NCBI RefSeq assembly: GCF_009864005.1
Contig: NZ_WEZQ01000001.1
Location: 1-64,000 of the forward strand
DNA length: 64,000 nt
Origin: Furfurilactobacillus milii
GTDB lineage: Bacteria; Bacillota; Bacilli; Lactobacillales; Lactobacillaceae
Reading direction: 5' to 3'
A model generated the notes under the pieces. The model ran no database searches. It saw only the letters and a program-made list of their open reading frames with translations, and was not told where the DNA came from. This document shows positions 16,336-25,076 of the stretch, one piece after another. Position numbers and translations under genes: made by a program. Numbering within the stretch: the first letter of the stretch is position 1; each line of letters opens with the position of its first letter.

Positions 16336-16796
16336 CTTTACCAACCCTTTCAACAAATTCATTTGTAATTTTCTTATATAGCGCATCTACTCGCATATCA
16401 TGCATATCATGTTTTTGTGTTTTTAAATCTGGATCAACAATGCCAATAATGTCATAACGTTTTAGCCGTTCCATATTTTTAACAACATTTTTAAAAATAT
16501 TATCCTTGTCAAACTCAGCCTCGGCTTGTTCTAGTATCGACTGATCAACCTGGCTGTTGTTCTTTAGCAGAACCGGTAGTATTCCTGCAATGTTGAAATC
16601 TGCGTCATAATTAGAGACAAGCTCTTGCAGGTAAGATATAAAGGCCTCAGCACCTACATACGACCGTTCTTGAGTTTGAAGCACAATTATAACGCTGTCT
16701 GAGGCCATTAACGCTGAGTCAGTGTATACACTAACAGTTGGTGGCGTATCAATGATAATGTAATCGTAGTCATCTTTAATTTTATCTAGCAAAGGC
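16328..16796 (-). pseudogene. ParA-type partition ATPase, 5' half lost to an IS30
   Basis: Residues DYDYIIIDTPPTVSVYTDSA, VIIVLQTQERSYVGAEAF and the C-terminal EFDKDNIFKNVVKNMERLKR segment match the second half of ParA/Soj ATPases. The Walker A region is absent: the frame abuts the IS30 left end at 16797. It is homologous to, but clearly different from, the intact ParA at 23335-24195, so this is a second plasmid's partition module. Confidence 0.8.
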
Positions 16797-17885
16797 GAAT
16801 TTACAATTGAAATGCAACACAAAGTAAAAAAATAAACCCATACCGGGTAGAATATGTTTAACGACCAAATCAAACAATTCGAGGTATCCGGTATGAGCTA
16901 TAAACATCTTACTATAAAAGAACGTGAAATACTTATGTTTTTACGAGCTAAGGGGTTATCTATCCGGGCTGTTGCGTTACGGCTGGGGCGAAATCCAAGC
17001 ACTATTTCACGGGAGTTAAAACGTTGTGCAGGTAATTATTCCCCAAGCAAAGCAGATAATGACTATCATCAAAAGCGGCAGAATTGTCACAAGAAGCGGC
17101 TATTAGACAGCCATCCACAATTACGCCGTCAAATTGTTCATCACATCTTAGATCTGCACTGGTCACCAGAGCAGATTACCGCTCGCTTTAATAAGGAACA
17201 TCAATGGTGTGTTAGCTACAACACAATTTACCGTCATATCTATCAACACAATTTAGGTGAGAAGTACTCCTCACGTGGTGATACCGGTATTCAGCGCCAT
17301 CTCAGACATAAACATCGGACTCGGCATTCAAAGAATACTAGACGACATCGAGAAGTACAGACCGACTATATCTCGATCCATGAGCGCCCTGGTTTTATCA
17401 ACCAGCGTCAACGTATAGGTGACTGGGAAATTGATACTGTGATTGGTCGAACGGGTCACTCCATCCTTTTAACGGTTGTCGATCGGCTTAGTCGGCTTAC
17501 GCTTATCAAAAAGGTTGTGCAAAAGGACTCGCAGGAGATAAATAAAGGCTTAGTTGAACTGTTAGGGGCCATTCCTAAAGAATTTGTTCATTCTATTACA
17601 CCAGATCATGGGACTGAATTTCTTCATCTTGATGAAATCAGCGAAAGGTTAGGTGTTACTGTCTATTGGCCCGATCCATATTCGCCTGAACAGCGTGGAA
17701 CAAATGAGAATACAAATGGATTAATCCGGGAATATTTTCCCAAGCGAACAGATATTGGTAATTATACAGAACAGGACGTTGAACACTGCCAAAAGCAGTT
17801 AAATCAACGTCCTCGCAAAGTGTTAAACTATGAAACCCCATATGAAGTATTTTTTGACAAACCGTTGCACTTAGTTTGACAATTC
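16797..17885 (+). mobile_element. IS30-family insertion sequence (about 1089 bp)
   Basis: Imperfect 22-bp terminal repeats GAATTTACAATTGAAATGCA... and (reverse complement) GAATTGTCAAACTAAGTGCA... bound a full transposase gene. This is a different IS30 subtype from the GGTAGATTG elements. It cuts parA on the left and ends three bases before the stop codon of oleate hydratase on the right. No clear target duplication is visible, which suggests rearrangement after insertion. Confidence 0.75.
16893..17879 (+). CDS. IS30-family transposase
   Basis: 328 residues; start at 16893 (MSYKHLTIKEREILMFLRAK) after GAGGTATCCG. The N-terminal helix-turn-helix (GLSIRAVALRLGRNPSTISRELKR) is followed by the DDE catalytic core: D in IGDWEIDTVIG, D in SITPDHGTEF, and E in PEQRGTNENTNGLIREYFPK. 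The length and motifs are those of an active IS30 transposase. Confidence 0.9.
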   Translation: MSYKHLTIKEREILMFLRAKGLSIRAVALRLGRNPSTISRELKRCAGNYSPSKADNDYHQKRQNCHKKRLLDSHPQLRRQIVHHILDLHWSPEQITARFNKEHQWCVSYNTIYRHIYQHNLGEKYSSRGDTGIQRHLRHKHRTRHSKNTRRHREVQTDYISIHERPGFINQRQRIGDWEIDTVIGRTGHSILLTVVDRLSRLTLIKKVVQKDSQEINKGLVELLGAIPKEFVHSITPDHGTEFLHLDEISERLGVTVYWPDPYSPEQRGTNENTNGLIREYFPKRTDIGNYTEQDVEHCQKQLNQRPRKVLNYETPYEVFFDKPLHLV

Positions 17886-17888
17886 ACC

Positions 17889-19661
17889 CTAAATTAAATG
17901 GGCCTCTTCCAAAAGCTCCTTAATCCAAGTTTTTTCAACCTTCTTCAAGCCTAATTTTCGAATCGGCTTTGGTAATGGTAGGTCAATTTCTTCGAGTTTT
18001 TTCTTGTCGTTCATATAATATACCGATTTCAGCAACTCACGAATATCATAAACTGAGCCAAATACCTCTGGAACCCCTCGTTCAATATTTAAGAGCGTAT
18101 AGACAGATTCCATAGCTGTTCTAACCGAATATTCCGTTGTAAAAACCGTATCTCGAGATAGTGATTCAGCAAAATTCCCAATAAAGGCTAAATTAACCGA
18201 TCCAACCGGCACCACTTTTGGTCGATCACCCTTAGCTCTGGGCATAAAATAACTGGTAATAAACGGCATATAGACTGGTACTACATTGATATACTCCTGA
18301 CTTGAAAGTTGATCGATCTTGCTCTCCGGAACGCCTAGATGATAAAGAAACTCTTCAGCAATTTCTTTTCCTGAACAATTTTCAATTGGTTTTCGAATGT
18401 AATTCCCATCGACATCTGAATACAATCCATAGATCCAAACGGTGGTTTGATTTGGCTTTTGTTCTTTAAAATGAGGTTGCCGATGAACCGCAAAACTCAT
18501 CATCCAATTAGAATCAGTGACTGTAATAATCCCGCCCGAATTGATTTTGTGGGCATGCAGATCCCGTTTGGTTAATCGTTCAATGTAAGGGTCCAACTCG
18601 TCGTTTTCAATCGTTGCCGTTGCGGACACAAACCAACTCTTCTTCGGCAAGTTCTGATAGAAGACTTTAGGATGACCAAAATCATCAGATTGAGCTGCCA
18701 AATTTTCCCACAGCATCCATGAACCACCCGGTTGATCAGTAATCGGCGCCGGTTTATCATGACTACCATAGGTTGAACTTTCCGTAATTGATCCATTGGT
18801 GACAAATACCAAATCATTTGGCGTTAACGTCACGGTTTGTTTTTGACCACTAACGGTGAGTAACAATTTCCTGGCAACTTTCTGGTTTCCTTCTAAATCA
18901 ACCAAAACATTATCAACCGTTGTCTCAAATTGGACATCGACATGGTGATCGGTTAAATAAGCCATTAACGGTTTAACCATCGATTCGTACTGATTGTATT
19001 TATTGAATTTCAGTGCCGTGAAATCCGGCAAGCCATCAATGTGATGAATGAATCTCATCACATAACGTCTCATTTCAACAGCTGAATGCCACTTTTCAAA
19101 GGCAAACATGGTTGACCAGTACACCCAAAAGTTACTCTCAAAAAACGCATCAGAGAAAAATTCTTGAATGGTTTCGGTACCCAATTTTTCTTCCGGCGTC
19201 AATACCAACTTGATTAGTTCTTTTGAGGTCTTACCAAGCGTGTACTGACCATCGTCTGGAACCTCATTACCACGATTATAGATTAAACGGCAATTAGAAG
19301 AATTCGGATCATCTTTATCCAGCCAATAATATTCGTCCAAGTACGAAGCACCTTTAATTTCAAGAGACGGGATGGACCGATACAAATCCCACAAACATTC
19401 GAAATGATCTTCCATTTCTCGTCCACCACGGGTTACAAAGCCAACATTGGGCCGATCTGTGCCATCCAAAGAACCGCCAGCTACCGGTAATTCTTCATAG
19501 ATATGGATTTTTTCACCGGCCATCTGCCCATCACGAATTAGAAAAGCTGCAGCAGCTAAACCAGCCAGCCCCGAGCCGACAATATAAGCCGACTTCTTCT
19601 CGACGTCTTTAGGTTTTCGGGGCGTTGCAAACGCCTCATAATTTCCTTTACTATAATACAC
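17889..19661 (-). CDS. ohyA: Oleate hydratase
   Basis: 590 residues, full length for the family. The N-terminus has the FAD dinucleotide fold [20 protein letters not shown] followed by [12 protein letters not shown], then the [19 protein letters not shown] and [14 protein letters not shown] regions typical of fatty-acid double-bond hydratases (former MCRA family). The enzyme adds water to oleic or linoleic acid to give 10-hydroxy acids, a detoxification reaction in lactobacilli; it is FAD-dependent and membrane-associated. The start is GTG at 19661 behind GAGGAGG. The stop lies three bases from the IS30 right end, so the last codons may have been altered by the insertion. Confidence 0.93.
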   Translation of the reverse strand: MYYSKGNYEAFATPRKPKDVEKKSAYIVGSGLAGLAAAAFLIRDGQMAGEKIHIYEELPVAGGSLDGTDRPNVGFVTRGGREMEDHFECLWDLYRSIPSLEIKGASYLDEYYWLDKDDPNSSNCRLIYNRGNEVPDDGQYTLGKTSKELIKLVLTPEEKLGTETIQEFFSDAFFESNFWVYWSTMFAFEKWHSAVEMRRYVMRFIHHIDGLPDFTALKFNKYNQYESMVKPLMAYLTDHHVDVQFETTVDNVLVDLEGNQKVARKLLLTVSGQKQTVTLTPNDLVFVTNGSITESSTYGSHDKPAPITDQPGGSWMLWENLAAQSDDFGHPKVFYQNLPKKSWFVSATATIENDELDPYIERLTKRDLHAHKINSGGIITVTDSNWMMSFAVHRQPHFKEQKPNQTTVWIYGLYSDVDGNYIRKPIENCSGKEIAEEFLYHLGVPESKIDQLSSQEYINVVPVYMPFITSYFMPRAKGDRPKVVPVGSVNLAFIGNFAESLSRDTVFTTEYSVRTAMESVYTLLNIERGVPEVFGSVYDIRELLKSVYYMNDKKKLEEIDLPLPKPIRKLGLKKVEKTWIKELLEEAHLI

Positions 19662-19711
19662 GAGAAAGACCTCCTCATTTTAAAACAGAGAATCAATCAA
19701 CTTGAACTACG

Positions 19712-19729
19712 CGATAAATGAATTTATCG
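19712..19729. promoter_or_regulatory. Candidate operator upstream of oleate hydratase
   Basis: CGATAAAT-GA-ATTTATCG is a perfect palindrome with 8-bp arms, 50 bp upstream of the ohyA start. It would suit a TetR-type repressor, but no such regulator lies beside the gene. Confidence 0.4.
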
Positions 19730-19886
19730 TTACATTTGTTATTATCATATTCTTAATAGGCCAACTATTTCAAGCTTTAAGCATCTCTGTTTTGATTGCG
19801 CCATCATAAATTGTCCTGATTCAATCTATTACAAAAGCGTCAACCAATTTGGTTAACACAACTTATTAAATGTAAAACACATTCTT

Positions 19887-21531
19887 AGTGTCTCCTGAAT
19901 AACCATTTTTTAGCATTAGGTCGCCTTTTAGACGGCTTTTTGATTATAATGGATGCAGTAGTTTTGTTGGAATTTTAGAAAAAAGTTGGTTCTGAAAACT
20001 TAGAGGCGAATCATTCATGTATAAAAAGTTAAACTCGATGCAAATTTCTTTAGATGATTTTGGTCAACCGGCTGGTATGCATCTTTCACCAAACAATCGT
20101 TGGGTGCAAAAAGCCGCCGCAATTCCTTGGCGCACGTTAGAGAAAGATTACGCCAGACTTTTTCCCGCCCACACCGGCAACGTCGCTAAAACCTTTCGCA
20201 TGGCGTTTGGCGCACTGATCATTCAAACCAAATACCATTATCCCGATGAAGAATTGGTCCAACAGATTCAAGAGACGCCGTATCTGCAGTACTTTATCGG
20301 CTTACCCAAATACACCGAAGAACCGCCTTTTGATCCCTCAACAATGGTTTGGTTTCGTAAACGCCTGCCAATTGATCAGTTAGCGGCCATCAATGAACAG
20401 ATCATCGCCTTCAACCAACGGCGACTAGCCGCCAATTCAGATCAGGCAAAGGGTTCTGAGCACCCAAAAGCTGACCGCCCGGATGCGGCCAATCCGCAAG
20501 GATTGCCTAATCGGGGCACCTTAACTCTGGACGCAACCTGTGCCCCGGCAAATGTGGCTTATCCTCAAGACATCAATCTCTTGAATCAGACCCGCCAGCA
20601 CTGTGAAAAAATCATCGACGCCCTTTATAAAACCGGTGCGTTGACGCGGCGACCGCGCATTTACCGTCAAAAGGCTCATAAAGACTACTTGGCGTTCGCT
20701 AAAACCAAACGGCGATCAACCAAGAAACGCCGCCGCGCTATTCGAAAGAAACTTCAGTATATCCGTCGGGATCGCAAAATCATTCATCAGGTGATCGCTC
20801 AAGGGACCCAGTTAACTCAGCGCCAGGCGCAGATTTTCGACATCTGTGAGCAGATTTACCAACAACAGCACGCCATGTATGTCCAAAAGACCCATCGAAT
20901 TGGGCAGCGGATTGTCAGTTTTCAACAGCCTTATGTTCGGCCGATCGTCCGAGGAAAAGTTAAGAATCCCACCGAGTTTGGTCCCAAGATTAATGTTAGT
21001 AAGAGTGACGGTCTCTTACGGATTGAACGCTACAGCTATGAAGCCTTCAATGAATCGAAAGATTTAATCATGGTCATTGAGCGTTATCACCAGCGCACTG
21101 GTGTGTATCCACAACGAGTGCTGGTTGATCAAATTTACCGAACGCGGGAAAATCGCCGTTACTGCCACGACAAGCACATTCGGATCAGCGGTCCCAAGTT
21201 GGGCCGGCCAGCGAAACACGATCAACAAAATCTAAAAGTTGAACATCAAGACGAACGTGATCGGACGCAAATCGAGCGCGACTTCAGCCTCTCTAAGCGT
21301 TGTTATTCTTTGGGAGGACTAAAAACCAAGCTGACAAACACCAATCTCAGGCAGGTCGGGCTGTCAATCCTCTGTGTTAATTTAGACCGGCTCCAGTGCG
21401 TTGTTTTGGTATGCCTATTTTTCGAAAAACGGGCTCTCACCAGTGATTTGACCGCCTGAAAGTACATAATATTCATTGGATTCGTATAAAATACTACCAG
21501 CATTAACTATTACGGTTATTCAGGAGACACT
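19887..21531 (+). mobile_element. IS5-type insertion sequence (1645 bp)
   Basis: Perfect 18-bp terminal inverted repeats AGTGTCTCCTGAATAACC (19887-19904) and GGTTATTCAGGAGACACT (21514-21531) bound one transposase gene. The right flank is the middle of a serine recombinase gene (from 21532), so the element had inserted into a resolvase copy whose 5' half has gone. I see no target duplication. Confidence 0.85.
20017..21459 (+). CDS. IS5/IS1182-type DDE transposase
   Basis: 480 residues with an N-terminal DUF772-like domain (VAKTFRMAFGALIIQTKYHY...), catalytic Asp in GTLTLDATCAPAN, second Asp in RVLVDQIYRTREN, and Glu in RTQIERDFSLSKRCYSLGGL. The long basic insertion between the first two acidic residues is usual for this group. 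The exact IS name is not certain from sequence alone. It appears complete. Confidence 0.85.
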   Translation: MYKKLNSMQISLDDFGQPAGMHLSPNNRWVQKAAAIPWRTLEKDYARLFPAHTGNVAKTFRMAFGALIIQTKYHYPDEELVQQIQETPYLQYFIGLPKYTEEPPFDPSTMVWFRKRLPIDQLAAINEQIIAFNQRRLAANSDQAKGSEHPKADRPDAANPQGLPNRGTLTLDATCAPANVAYPQDINLLNQTRQHCEKIIDALYKTGALTRRPRIYRQKAHKDYLAFAKTKRRSTKKRRRAIRKKLQYIRRDRKIIHQVIAQGTQLTQRQAQIFDICEQIYQQQHAMYVQKTHRIGQRIVSFQQPYVRPIVRGKVKNPTEFGPKINVSKSDGLLRIERYSYEAFNESKDLIMVIERYHQRTGVYPQRVLVDQIYRTRENRRYCHDKHIRISGPKLGRPAKHDQQNLKVEHQDERDRTQIERDFSLSKRCYSLGGLKTKLTNTNLRQVGLSILCVNLDRLQCVVLVCLFFEKRALTSDLTA

Positions 21532-21641
21532 ATTTACGGATAAATTAAGTGGGGCTAACACTAATCGGCCAGAACTGCAAAAAATGCTGGCCTATATTCG
21601 TGAGGGTGATATTGTCCTGGTCACTGAATTAGATCGCTAAG
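21532..21641 (+). pseudogene. Internal fragment of the serine recombinase gene
   Basis: TTTACGGATAAATTAAGTGG and the next ~90 bp match 12488-12597 except for two adjacent bases (GTCCTG for GTAATG). It is trapped between the IS5-type element and an IS3 fragment. Confidence 0.9.
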
Positions 21642-21642
21642 G

Positions 21643-21957
21643 CTAGTGGAACCACTCCAGAAATGATCCATACGGATCGTGGAGCGGCATATACGTCCAC
21701 CAATTACAACGAAGCTCTCCGTCAGGAGAAAGTAAGGCATAGCCTATCGGCGCCTGGGACACCAGCGGATAACGCCGTAATGGAACACTGGTGGGCAGAT
21801 TTTAAAAGCATCTGGCTCGAGCATCGTCCAAAGGCGCAAACTCTAGCAGAGTTACAGGAACAGGTTCGTGCTGGAATAATGTACTTCACGAATCAGTTCA
21901 TTTCCGCTAAAAGAAATGACCAAACCGTGGCGGAATATTACCACGATTTGGTCGGAT
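21643..21957 (+). pseudogene. IS3-family transposase (OrfB) fragment
   Basis: The frame encodes ~105 residues of an integrase-core transposase: MIHTDRGAAYTS (second catalytic Asp), GTPADNAVMEHWWADFKSIW (catalytic Glu) and a C-terminal YFTNQF...AEYYHDL. The 5' part is missing at the resolvase fragment, and the 3' end is cut by the IS30 that starts at 21958. Confidence 0.8.
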
Positions 21958-22999
21958 GGTAGATTGTAAAATTAATCCGAACGCTGTTCGGACAAAAAAG
22001 ATCAGCTTCCTTTAAAATGGTGTTTACCACAAACCCATCTTTTAGGAGCTGATCTTTTGTCTAGTATAACCTATTCCAAACGAATTAAAATCGAAACCTT
22101 TTGTGAACTAGGGCTGTCCAATATCCAAATGGGCGTTCGGCTGAACCGATCACCGTCAACAATTTCTTATGAATTATCTCGATGTCAACCTTATCAGGCT
22201 GAATTAGCCCAAACAGATGCCGAATACAAGCGATCACGATGTGGTCGGAAAACTAAGCTGAGCGATGAGTTAAAGCAAAAAATTCTCAACCATTTACGTC
22301 TAAGCTGGTCACCAGGAATGATTGCTCACGAATTTAAACTAGCTACTAAATCTATTTATAATTGGCTAAATCAGGGGAGAATTGATTTCTCCTTGAATGA
22401 TCTACCTGAACATGGCGTACCCAACGGCGTAACGTTGACCAACGATCCAAATATAATCAATCTTTGGGGCGATCAATTGAACAGCGTCCCATGATGATTA
22501 ATCAACGTAAGCGCATCGGCGATTTTGAACTAGATACAGTCGTTGGTCCTCGTGGGCATAGTAAGGCAGTTTTATTAACTTTAATCGATCGCAAATCACG
22601 GTTCCTTTGGGCATACCGGTTAAAAGATCGGACGACAGCGACTGTTAATGAAGCACTAACTAAGTTCCTAACCACTTTTAATGGTCCGGTGCACAGCTTT
22701 ACTGTGGACCGTGGCACTGAGTTTAGTAAGCTAGTATCACTTGAATCACAATATGGTATTAAGACCTATTACTGCCATGCTTATACGCCAGCTGAACGTG
22801 GTAGTAATGAACGCTTTAATCGGAATTTACGTTATTTTTATCCTAAAGGGACTCGTTTTGAGCACATTAGTGCTCAAGGCTTGAAAACCACCTTACTCGA
22901 AATTAATCAGAGACCGCTTAAAATACTCGACTGGCAAACACCGTATCAGGTTATGCTGACAAATTTGTCCAAAAATTCGGATTAAATTTGCAATCTACC
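21958..22999 (+). mobile_element. IS30-family element, ISLpl1-like (1042 bp)
   Basis: Termini GGTAGATTGTAAAATTAATC... and ...GATTAAATTTGCAATCTACC are inverted repeats; a possible AT target duplication flanks them. Length and transposase resemble ISLpl1 of Lactiplantibacillus plantarum (from memory). Partial copies or ends of the same element lie at 1-132, 4990-5013, 7724-7921, 13035-13047, 15752-15776 and 24899-25051. Confidence 0.85.
22057..22985 (+). pseudogene. IS30 transposase, frameshifted
   Basis: The first frame (22057-22494) holds the helix-turn-helix domain (GLSNIQMGVRLNRSPSTISY). The second (22464-22985) holds the DDE core (DFELDTVVGP, FTVDRGTEFS, TPAERGSNERFNRNLRYFYP). The frames meet around 22415-22430: reading frame two backwards gives QRRNVDQRSKYNQSLGRSIE, the expected continuation, so about one base is missing in GGCGTACCCAACGGCG. 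A programmed shift is unlikely because IS30 transposases are single-frame. The element would need help in trans. Confidence 0.75.
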
Positions 23000-23033
23000 A
23001 TTACTTCTTTCTTTTATTTTAATGTAGCACTGC

Positions 23034-23333
23034 TTACATATTCTCCCGCAATACGGTATACCTGCGCTGTTGTTCCTCGGTCATATCCTTGTAATACTGG
23101 TCAATAAGAAGCTGGATAATCTCGTAGTCGAAGCTAACATGTTCAATTGTCTTCAGGACTTTCATATCCTTGTAAGTCTCTGCGGATACCTTAAGGGATT
23201 TTTTCTGATTTTTTGGTATAGAGGAAGATCTATTCTCTTTTTTCGTAGCATTATCTGTTGCATGGTACTCTTCTGATGGCTTTACCGCTCCGGTAACCCT
23301 TCGTTGAAGAATATTAGGCTTTTTACTTGGCAT
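23034..23333 (-). CDS. Small partition partner protein (ParB-like role)
   Basis: 99 residues; ATG at 23333 directly follows the parA stop, with GGAGG inside the end of parA. The N-terminal half is basic and disordered (SKKPNILQRRVTGAVKPSEE) and the C-terminal half (KSLKVSAETYKDMKVLKTIE) looks like a ribbon-helix-helix DNA-binding fold. It pairs with the ParA encoded upstream. Confidence 0.65.
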   Translation of the reverse strand: MPSKKPNILQRRVTGAVKPSEEYHATDNATKKENRSSSIPKNQKKSLKVSAETYKDMKVLKTIEHVSFDYEIIQLLIDQYYKDMTEEQQRRYTVLRENM

Positions 23334-23334
23334 C

Positions 23335-24195
23335 TTACTTGGCCTCCTTATCATCTATAAATAAGCCAATCCGGCTTAATAACTCATCGGTAACTTGCTG
23401 GTACTTGTCTAACACTCGCTTATCGAAGCGGTCCTTATCGGTAATTCCATTAATTGGGAATCGTTTAATCCGGGCCATTTGAGTAACAATATTTGTGAAT
23501 ACATTTTCTGCTCCAAACTCATCCTTAGCAGATTGTATGATTGTCTGATCGACACCGTTACGGGCATCGTGAAGCATTGGCAAGATACCAATTACCTCTA
23601 TATCTAGCTGATACTCTTGCTGAAGTTTGGAAAGGGTATTCACATACTCTTCTGCACCGGATAGACTATCATCGTGTGTTTGCAAGCTGATAAGTGCAAA
23701 GTCTGAGAAGATAACAGCATTACGGGTAATCTCAATACTAAATGGTGGCACATCCAACAGAATTACATCATATTTCTTCTTCAATGGATTAAACAAGGGT
23801 TCCAACAGATGTGTTTCTTCGTACTCATTATTCGTATTCTGATATAAATATTTCGTGAAATCTTGGAAATCAATATATGAAGGAATTAGGTCAAGGTTAT
23901 CCATTATCTTAACTGGTAAGTCTGTTAGATCTTTCTCCTGTACGCCTACCATCAGAGTTTTTTTAATTGAGTACACGGTATCTTCCTGCTGACTTTTCGT
24001 TAACATTAGTGTTTTAGTGGCGTTGGCTTGTGGGTCTAAGTCTGCAACCAACGTATGTATTCCCATTTTAGCTAAGGTATAAGCGATGAGATACGTGTTA
24101 GTTGTTTTTCCCACGCCACCCTTTTGATTACCAATCACAATGGTTAATGCCTCATCACGAGACTGTATAGCCTTTACTACGTCTGGAATATCCAT
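23335..24195 (-). CDS. parA: ParA-family plasmid partition ATPase
   Basis: 286 residues from ATG 24195 (GGAGGTCGTTGTT ribosome binding site); an earlier in-frame start lacks one. It has a deviant Walker A VIGNQKGGVGKTTNTYLIAY, switch region LVADLDPQANATKTL, Walker B-like DVILLDVPPFS, and ParA C-terminal helices. ParA ATPases segregate low-copy plasmids with a small DNA-binding partner (encoded next) and a centromere; the repeat-rich 24245-24450 upstream is the likely site. Confidence 0.9.
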   Translation of the reverse strand: MDIPDVVKAIQSRDEALTIVIGNQKGGVGKTTNTYLIAYTLAKMGIHTLVADLDPQANATKTLMLTKSQQEDTVYSIKKTLMVGVQEKDLTDLPVKIMDNLDLIPSYIDFQDFTKYLYQNTNNEYEETHLLEPLFNPLKKKYDVILLDVPPFSIEITRNAVIFSDFALISLQTHDDSLSGAEEYVNTLSKLQQEYQLDIEVIGILPMLHDARNGVDQTIIQSAKDEFGAENVFTNIVTQMARIKRFPINGITDKDRFDKRVLDKYQQVTDELLSRIGLFIDDKEAK

Positions 24196-24244
24196 AACAA
24201 CGACCTCCAATTGATTTTTAATTAGTATACCACAATTTAATAGC

Positions 24245-24450
24245 AAAAGGGAAATTTCCCTAAATAGTTATTTAGATATATAGAATTAGGGATATATAGA
24301 AATTGGGATAAAGGGAAAAAGGGATACTTATCGACTGAGAACACTGTTAGAATGGGAATTAAAAATATCCCTAAATAGAAAAAGGGATATAGGGATAATT
24401 CTATTTAGAGATAATTCTATTTAGGGAAAAATAGATAAAGGGAAAAAGGG
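24245..24450. repeat. GGGA-rich repeat tract, candidate centromere (parS) of the par operon
   Basis: More than ten GGGA or TCCC motifs occur in an AT-rich background: GGGAAATTTCCC, GGGATAAAGGGAAAAAGGGA, ATCCCTAAATAGAAAAAGGG, AATTCTATTTAGaGA/AATTCTATTTAGGGA in tandem, and AAAGGGAAAAAGGGAAA. It lies directly upstream of parA, where plasmid centromeres or iterons usually lie. Confidence 0.55.
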
Positions 24451-24466
24451 AAATTAAATATAATTG

Positions 24467-24496
24467 TTGACAGATATCCTATGAAAGGGCTATAAT
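24467..24496 (+). promoter_or_regulatory. Sigma-70-type promoter
   Basis: TTGACA (24467-24472) and TATAAT (24491-24496) with an 18-bp spacer: both consensus hexamers. It reads to the right, toward the short gene at 24572. Confidence 0.7.
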
Positions 24497-24571
24497 CATT
24501 GGTATTGACAGTCCTATTATATGATGTGCTTTTAACATTATTTCCACCGTTTGCTGTACTAACTGTGAATC

Positions 24572-24778
24572 ATGGGGGACACTGTCAGTAGTTCAAAAGA
24601 AGTAATACCTAAAAAACTGCATAAAAAAAAACACCCACCGACTGGCATCGGTGAGCGCCACATAAAAGTCAACTTGTTTAATGACTATTATATCATGGCC
24701 GGTGCGATTTTTAAAGCCCTAGGGGACAAGCTGGGGTCTAAATCCAAGGGGACACGTTTGCCAGTGCGACTTCAATAA
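24572..24778 (+). CDS. 68-residue basic protein downstream of a strong promoter
   Basis: The frame has a very basic start (PKKLHKKKHPPTGIGERHIK) and then LFNDYYIMAGAIFKALGDKL. ATG 24572 has no good ribosome binding site in front (ATCATGGGGGACACTG). Its codons include a hairpin (CACCGACTGGCATCGGTG). It may be the truncated start of a plasmid gene removed when the IS30 end at 24899 arrived, or a transcribed control region. No family recognised. Confidence 0.4.
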   Translation: MGDTVSSSKEVIPKKLHKKKHPPTGIGERHIKVNLFNDYYIMAGAIFKALGDKLGSKSKGTRLPVRLQ

Positions 24779-24898
24779 GTCTGGCTATACCACAACAAGG
24801 CTATCTGTACGGCTGGGTGGTGAATGGTGAGCGCGACCATTAACGGCGCGGGTGGTAAAACGAAGCTTCGGCTTGGTGCCACTGATTAGTTGGTGATC

Positions 24899-25051
24899 GA
24901 ACTCACAAAAGGTTTCAATTTTAATTCGTTCAGAATAGGTTATACTAGACAAAAGATCAGCTCCTAAAAAATGGGTTTGTGGTAAACACCATTTTAAAGG
25001 AAGCTGATCTTTTTTGTCCGAACAGCGTTCGGATTAATTTTACAATCTACC
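24899..25051 (-). mobile_element. Severed left end of the ISLpl1-like IS30
   Basis: The reverse complement of 21958-22110: terminal repeat, leader hairpin (AAAAAGATCAGCTTCC...) and the first ~17 transposase codons. The rest of the element is absent. Its outer end lies 26 bp before the lyxose isomerase start, so outward transcription from the element could drive that operon (inference). Confidence 0.85.
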
Positions 25052-25076
25052 TTATATCTAAGGAGATTTATATATC

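Noticed and set aside
22057-22985. Programmed -1 frameshifting in the IS30 transposase
   Set aside because: IS30 transposases are made from one frame, no slippery heptamer is visible at the junction, and one missing base explains it.
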